A DNA stretch of 64,000 nucleotides, taken from assembly GCF_026151205.1 (NCBI RefSeq), contig NC_087081.1, positions 11,409,113 through 11,473,112 on the forward strand, in the 5' to 3' direction. Made by a program: the position numbers and the translations under genes. The DNA is from Bolinopsis microptera (taxonomy: Eukaryota > Ctenophora > Tentaculata > Lobata > Bolinopsidae). Below are positions 57,645 to 64,000 of this stretch, in pieces (the stretch's first letter is position 1; the number at the start of each line of letters is the position of its first letter). The notes under the pieces were generated by a model. The model searched no databases. It saw only the letters and a list, made by a program, of their open reading frames with translations, and had not been told where the DNA came from.

Positions 57645-60250
57645 TAATCTTAAAGGGATATGGAAAACTATCAAACTGGCATCAAATATGACCCCTGGTA
57701 CAACTAATTGTCAAACTATCAATGAGAATGATCCTGAGCTATTTAACTTTCATTTTGCAAATGTTGGATCAAGATTACAAAATCAGGCCCCCAATATTGA
57801 AAGAGTTAGTTTTACTGATTTTTTACCTCCTAGAACTTCTAATATCTCATTTGATAGATTCCAAGAAATAAATGAAACTGATATCCTAATGTATGTCGAA
57901 ACGCTCAAGAATGACAAGGCCTCATATGACAATGTGCCTCTATTTTTACTTAAGCAAGCTGTACCACACATAGTTGAGCCACTGACCCACATTGTCAATC
58001 TGAGCCTTAATACAGGTGTTGTACCAACCCTTTGTAAAAAAGCTAGAGTAACTCCCATCCATAAGGCAGGAATGAAAGATGATCCTAATAATTACAGGCC
58101 AATATCCATCCTTCCACTTGTAGGAAAACTTATAGAATACTTTGTCGGCAAGCAACTCACTGATTACATGGAAGAGAACAAACTTTTCATCCGGCATCAA
58201 TATGGCTTTCGGAAAAATCACTCCACAACTTATCTGATGTACGATCTGATGGACGAAATATATATGAGTAAATCTAAGTCTTATAAACCAGGAATCATCT
58301 TTCTTGATCTTAAGAAGGCCTTTGACACAGTGAATCATGAAATATTGCTTCAAAAATTGGCATATTATGGAATTGGTGGCATTGCTTTAACCTGGTTTAA
58401 GAACTTCTTATCTTGTAGATATCAATGCACTAGGATCAATGGCAATCTAAGCTCATTTTTAGAAGTTCTGAGTGGTGTACCACAAGGAAGCATCATTGGG
58501 CCTATATTATTTAGTATCTTCATAAATGACATCATTTATGCCTGTAACCTATCTAAGCCCTTTCTATTTGCAGATGATGGTGCACTATTCTTTGATCAAA
58601 CCTGCAGAAGCACATTTATAAACATGAAAATAGAACTTATGACAATCTTTAAATGGCTCAGTGTTAATAAATTATCACTCAATGAAAATAAGACTGAATT
58701 CCTATTGTTTGATTCTGTTGACCAACATGATGAAATAACCATTGATTGTAATGAGGTAACTTTCACAATCAAGGAGTGCAAAGAGACAAAATATCTTGGC
58801 CTCATTCTAGATAGTAAATTAAACTTCAAAAGCCATGTAGATTATATTATTAGGAAGGTCATGAAGAGAATTGGTGCCATGTATAGAAGTAAAGCACTGC
58901 TACCCATTAAATATAGGAAAATGTTTGCCAATGCACTCATGTTGCCACAATTCGATTATTTAGACACGATCTATTGTAGAGCTGGCAAGACAAAACTTGC
59001 TGAACTTGACACTCTGTACAAAAAGGTAGCCAAAATAGCTCTCAACGTTCCAAAAACAGAGAGCAGCCTTAATGTTTATAGAGACATGAAATGGTTACCA
59101 CTCCATCTTAGACGACAACTCCATCTGTCAAATTATATGTTTAGAATCATCCATGACAATTGTCCTACAAACTTTATGAACAAATTTAGTTACATATCAG
59201 GAGGTAGTAGGAGCGGCGAAAGCTGCAACCTTTATGTCAATAGATCAACATCACATAAAAACTTTCAATACTTGGGGGCAAAATGTTGGAATAATGTTCC
59301 AACAGATCTACGAAATCTGCCCGATGTTAAAAGCTTTAGTGATTCGTATAAGAAACAGCTACTATCATCTATAACAACAGACCCTAATTATACCGTCGAC
59401 AATTCATATGACAAATTTTACACTGCAATCATAGTCGACGATAACTAAGTAACTTCTAATTCTTTTAAATCTGAGGCATATTATATAATTGATGTATCGA
59501 AAAGATATTCCCTTTTTTACCACCTTACCATTCTGATTGATTTTGCACATGACTGACATGTTTTAACTGGAGAAGGGGTTCCCACAGTGGTAGTTTTATA
59601 AACCACTTTTAATTTATTGACCTTTAATTTATTGACCTATTATACTTAGTGGTAGTTTTATAGACCACATTTAATTTATTAACTTATCATACTTAGTATT
59701 TATTTTTGGTGACTGTATCACCCAGTTTTAACATTTGATAATTGTACAGTTTATTGACGACACATTGACTGAATGTTATTTTATATTCTAATTTATATTC
59801 TAGATATTTTATTTATTTTACAACAGACGACAACTTCCTGTTTTTTCTTCTATATTAGTTACTCATATCTCTTGTACAGACTTTTTTACAAGGACATTGA
59901 CAAATGATACTCACATTAGGCATTCATTATTGCATCTAAATTATTTCACTTGCATTAGGCTTAGAAATTTATTCTCTGGTCAACAGATTTCAAATGTTTA
60001 ATTAATTTGTAGTATGACAGTAAGGTACATAAGAAGTTATTTAATTTTGCTTGGGCTATTATATTGACTAGGTATTGAGGTTTAATGATGATATGGAATT
60101 TGAATTCTATATAAATTTACACTATGTGGTTGGGGCATTTTGCATAGTAAATATGGTTACTACTCATATATATCATATTATTTGATTGGTATTCGATTTC
60201 TGATTATTTCTTAGGAATATGATTATTATATCTCAATTTGGCTTTAGGTA
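57645..60250 (+). mobile_element. 5'-truncated LINE with intact reverse transcriptase ORF and long 3' UTR
   Basis: Coding frame about 57645-59448; the ATG at 57688 is only the first internal Met, since LKGIWKTIKLASN upstream is in frame. RT motifs: NDKASYDNVPLFLLKQ, NNYRPISILPLVGKLIE, HQYGFRKNHSTT, FLDLKKAFDTVNHEILL, LSGVPQGSIIGPILFSIF, LFADDGALF (FADD), KLSLNENKTEFLLF, then C-terminal LPLHLRRQLHLSNYMF and GAKCWNNVPTDLRNLP. No endonuclease (truncated). The 3' region carries a ~60-bp duplicated segment with GTGGTAGTTTTATANACCAC at about 59588 and 59650; the exact 3' end is uncertain. Jockey/L2-group by eye. Confidence 0.85.
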
Positions 60251-60412
60251 GGGTGCCCCGCTAAAAGAACTGGATTCTTCCAGGAAGCATCCCGTGCACA
60301 GACCTTGGTCTACATATATATTAAATTATTAACCATTCATTCTGTATGTGCACGAAAATTTATTTCAATCAAAATACATTCACACTGATATCTCCTTCCT
60401 CTGATCTCATTT

Positions 60413-62040
60413 ATAGTCAATGAATCATTAGTTAAAGGTGAGTTTCCTATAAAACTTAAGGAGGCTCTCATTCGTCCAAGTTTGAAGAAACGTGGCCTTG
60501 ACGGTGAATCTCTATCTAACTATAGGCCTATTAGCAATCTCTCATTCTTGTCAAAAATCATTGAGAAGTGTGTATCTATACAGCTCACCAGTTATCTTGA
60601 GGATAACAACTTGCTTTCTAAAGTTCAGTCCGGCTATAGGAAGTTTCATAGCTGTGAAACTGCAACAACCAGAATCCATAACGACATCTTGATAACTATT
60701 GACAAGAAAACTAAAGTTGTTCTTTTACTTCTAGATTTGAGTGCTGCCTTTGATACTGTCAATCACCCAAGATTAATCAAGAAGCTAAGATCTGCTTATG
60801 GCATTACAGGCATTGCTCTTACATGGATCAGGTCCTACTTGGCTAACCGTTCATTTTGTGTCAAAGTCAAGGATTCGTCTTCCTCAGCAACTGTTCTTGA
60901 GATAGGTGTGCCACAAGGTTCAATCCTTGGCCCCCTGCTATTCATATTGTACACCAAAGATCTTGAGAACATTGCAAGTATGCATGGGTGCTGTATTCAT
61001 TTGTATGCTGATGACACCCAGCTGTATTTCACTCTTGATTCTGATGACCCATCACAGCTAGAGCACAATATGGAACACTGTATGTCTGATATCAAGAAAT
61101 GGATGACAAACAATTTCCTTCAACTGAATTCTTCTAAGACTGAAGTCATCGTTATATCCTCTAAATTTGACTCAACAAATATTCCAGCCTCTCTACAGAT
61201 TGTTAAGGATCAAGAGCCACATGTTGTTAGTGGAACTGTGAAGAGTCTTGGGCTGTATTTGGACAGTTATCTTTCAATGAGTGATCAGATTACGTCAGTG
61301 GTTCAAGCATGTAATATTCAGATCAGAAATTTGTGGTTTATTGCATCAAAACTGTCTTTTAACCTTAAGATTCAGCTTGTTCATGCTCTAGTACTCTCTA
61401 GAATTGATTATTGCAATAGCGTATATTTTGGACTGAGCTCTTATGATTTAAGTCGTTTACAGAAGGTGCAAAATTCTGCTGTAAGATTTATTTTCGGGAG
61501 AGGAAGAAAGGCACACACTACTCCACTACTTAAGAAAGTTCATTTTCTACCAGTTAGATTTAGAATAGATTTTAAGATTGCCCTACTTGCCTACAAGTGT
61601 TTAAATAATATAGCTCCTCCTTACTTAAAAGAGTTGATATCTCCTAGGCAGCAAAGTTTTAAAAATGTACGTCTTGATAATGATTATTTTTACCTTAGTT
61701 TTCCGCCCTCTCCTAACTATGTAAACACAGAGAAAGCTTTTAGTCACTGTGCAGTTAAAGTATTTAATTCCTTGCCATACGACATAAGATCAGCTGAGTC
61801 AGTTACATCTTTCAAGACCAAACTTAAAACATACTTCTTTTCTCTAGCATTTGATTGATTTTGCATTTACATAGGTAAAATGAACTTGTCATGTCTAATT
61901 TTCAATTAAACTAAGCTCAGTTAATGTAAGAGCCGCTTTAGAAAGCACTGGAGTTTATCTCCAGGATTAAATTATATCGAGTTATATGATTTAGCTATAA
62001 GGCGGTTTATAAATGTTGTATTTATTTATTTTATTTATTA
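60413..62040 (+). mobile_element. 5'-truncated L2-like LINE
   Basis: Frame open from about 60413 to 61858; the ATG at 60482 is internal to the family frame (VNESLVKGEFPIKLKEALIR upstream). RT motifs: SNYRPISNLSFLSKIIEK, LLDLSAAFDTVNHPRLI, ALTWIRSYLANRSF, GVPQGSILGPLLFILY, HLYADDTQLYF (YADD), NFLQLNSSKTEVI; C-terminal SRIDYCNSVYFGL, VHFLPVRFRIDFKIALLAYK and FNSLPYDIRS. The LLDLSAAFDTVNH wording is typical of L2. Tail region GGCGGTTTATAAATGTTGTA then TTTA-type repeats ends near 62040. Endonuclease lost by truncation, ORF otherwise intact. Confidence 0.87.
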
Positions 62041-62331
62041 TTATCTTGCTGCATTGCCATTTTATTTGTTTTGCTCTATATTATGCAGCATGTACATACT
62101 GCCCATCAACCTATAAAAGAAAATAATTTTGCACAGTGACAGCCATACACTGCTCTACTGCATTGATTTACATATTTGGAGTCACAGTCAAGTGATATAA
62201 AATTGAGATTCTTTTCCATTGACTTTTAATTTGATTTGTCAAACGTTTGATCTTTGTAATATGACTTATGACATTCATGATTTCCATAGATAAAATGATT
62301 ATTGCGAAGAAATGGTTGAGTTTAACAACAG
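62041..62331. other. Probable intron 5' of the Ser-rich gene
   Basis: AT-rich; no exon recognised. The first exon of the downstream gene opens mid-codon, so earlier exons exist upstream, possibly beyond the LINE insertions. Confidence 0.4.
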
Positions 62332-63478
62332 CTATTCAACATCAAGGCATCTGAGGACAAACGACCGGACATCGTCGAGTATACTCCCCACTTTACCTTC
62401 CATTTCAAGTAGGTTATCTAGTTGATTTTATGCTCATCTCTAAATAATGTTATTGGAATTTAATGATTATAGAAATCAATCAACACTTAGACTTCGACTA
62501 CATATATGGAATATCACCTGAATCAGAACATATTTGTTTGATATTATTTATCATTATATGGTGTTGAGTGTTGACTGTATGGCTGTTAAAACCGATTTAA
62601 TTTCTCTTGTTTTGTGCAAAAAATTACTAAGATTGCTCTTGATGTTAAAATATGTAAATTATCTTGTAGAAGCCTCTTTCCATTATTTGATACCAATTCC
62701 AACATGCTGTTCAGCCATGCTTCACATGATTATATAACTTCTTGTAAGGAACATGCTCAATGTTACAATTGTACTTTGTAGGTACGGGGAGTGTGACTTC
62801 AACGTATCGCTCTAGTTACAGAGCACAACCAAGATCATCTCTTAGTTCCCAAAGCAGCTCCAGGTTCGACATATTTCATTTATTCCCTGTTTTGTGCGTG
62901 ATCTTTACTTTTAATATATTGTTACATGATGATGTATGCTATTGAACTGTATTCACAACAAAATCAACCACTTGTTTCGTCTGATTGTTTTGGGAATCAT
63001 TAATATGTAACATTATTTTGTTGTACCCATGTTAATAACTTATTGTAATCATTTCAATTCAGTAAAATTCAGTAAAGTGGCAGTCCGGCGCACTATTAAA
63101 ACTTCCCCCACTTCAAATGTCGAAGATACCACCCTCAAAACCTCAACATCGTCCAAGTCAAAAACTCTGATCAGAACACCATTATCTTCAAGCACCAAAC
63201 TGTCTAAACCATCAACACGGTCTAAATCATTACCACGACTCAGACACACAGACACCCATTCACACCCATCGTCAGATTTGCCAGCAATAAAAGTTACAGG
63301 CAAAACCAAGCTCAGCGAAAGGTAGATAGATGTAAACTCATACACATTTTGATACAAATACAAAGTATGGTTTATCTTAGAATATATTTTTTCATTTCTA
63401 CAGTTCAAAGGATCTGTCAGGAAACAATGATTGTGGTCTTTACAACACAACCTCTCTCTATCGGAGCAGCAGTTTTAG
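62332..63478 (+). CDS. Unrecognised Ser/Thr-rich protein, four internal exons
   Basis: Exons 62332-62408, 62782-62863, 63073-63321 and 63404-63478 have AG/GT borders and keep one open frame through phases 2, 1, 2, 2, 2. The peptide is low-complexity, basic and probably disordered: STSRHLRTNDRTSSSILPTL, SVTSTYRSSYRAQPRSSLSS, KVAVRRTIKTSPTSNVEDTT, SSTKLSKPSTRSKSLPRLRH, then NNDCGLYNTTSLYRSSSF. The motif YRSSxR appears at both ends. No domain recognised; the composition suits a cytoskeletal, centrosomal or RNA-associated linker, but that is a guess. Exon 1 could also end at 62412, which would break the phase. Both ends of the gene are missing; the 3' part lies beyond 63478 and probably outside the window. 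The L2-like LINE sits close upstream. Confidence 0.55.
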
Positions 63479-64000
63479 GTTAGCACTTTGCCGCTTAGCT
63501 TCAGCACTTGCTGATCTTCAGATGAAACGAGATCACAGCCTGATCATTCAGCAACACTCGCCACATTTTATTCAATACTCAATACCTCGTCTCAGTAGAT
63601 GCTTCTTGTTTGACCAATACAATAATACCTATTGAGAATTATGTGGATATCATTCCATAGTCTAGATTATGCGTGTGATCATGTGATGTACATCAACTTA
63701 TATATCAACATAATCTATTGCAAATCATAGATGAATCGTATCAAGATAGCTATGCACTTGAGTTTATTAAAAAAACACTTTATCAGATTGGCTTACTTAA
63801 AAATAGTTTTGAACACCGACAAAATGTTTTTGACCTGATGCCATCAAAATATTTTGTGTGTAATCAAACGAGCTTCATCATCACTAACTACCCCAAATAT
63901 TTTATCACATAACTTGCTAACAGATCACACAGGCAATATCAAAGAGAGTATTGACTGGTTGAATATCTAAATTATTCCTTAAAAGAAGCACCTGTTAAGC
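63479..64000. other. Downstream intron or flank, no exon recognised
   Basis: A 64-codon frame at 63718-63912 has no motif and no phase-compatible acceptor. Nothing else supported. Confidence 0.35.

Overview
The window reads as nuclear DNA from an animal, probably a marine invertebrate; phylum cannot be fixed from sequence alone. Evidence: spliced genes with GT/AG introns, a Kruppel-like factor, a SIX-class homeobox gene, a PIG-W-type acyltransferase, a seven-transmembrane receptor, AT-rich non-coding DNA, several families of non-LTR retrotransposons and many inverted-repeat DNA elements. There are no bacterial operons, no CRISPR array and no rRNA or convincing tRNA.

Layout. 0-6.1 kb: a two-exon 7TM receptor (minus), a 12-bp tandem array, and the C-terminal exons of a PIG-W/GWT1 gene (plus). 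6.9-10.1 kb: an inverted-repeat DNA element (TAT target duplication) that hosts a 5'-truncated LINE and a 244-bp palindromic element. 10.3-11.0 kb: an intronless, highly derived SIX homeobox gene (plus). 13.5-38.2 kb: one large minus-strand KLF gene with at least nine coding exons; its introns carry minisatellites, clusters of CACGTG E-boxes and foldback repeats. 39.8-42.3 kb: LINE and repeat-encoded relics. 44.0-48.3 kb: a 4.26-kb foldback element with roughly 2-kb inverted arms half made of a 30-bp minisatellite and a perfect 8-bp target duplication. 48.6-52.8 kb: an apparently intact two-ORF LINE (minus; PHD-finger ORF1, endonuclease/RT ORF2). 53.1-56.0 kb: a non-coding element with 39-bp terminal inverted repeats carrying a 15-bp motif fifteen times, partly in a strict 152-bp phase. 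57.0-62.0 kb: a small hAT-like MITE and two 5'-truncated LINEs (plus). 62.3-63.5 kb: four phase-consistent coding exons of an unrecognised Ser/Thr-rich protein (plus), probably continuing beyond the window.

The host genes show no pathway relationship: a membrane receptor, an ER enzyme of GPI-anchor synthesis and two transcription factors. Most of the rest is transposon-derived. The observations most worth a second look are the two large inverted-repeat elements, the reduced SIX gene, the cysteine-pair extension and multiplied splice acceptor of the KLF gene, and the dense CACGTG clusters around it. All protein calls come from recognising family motifs by eye; no database search was run.
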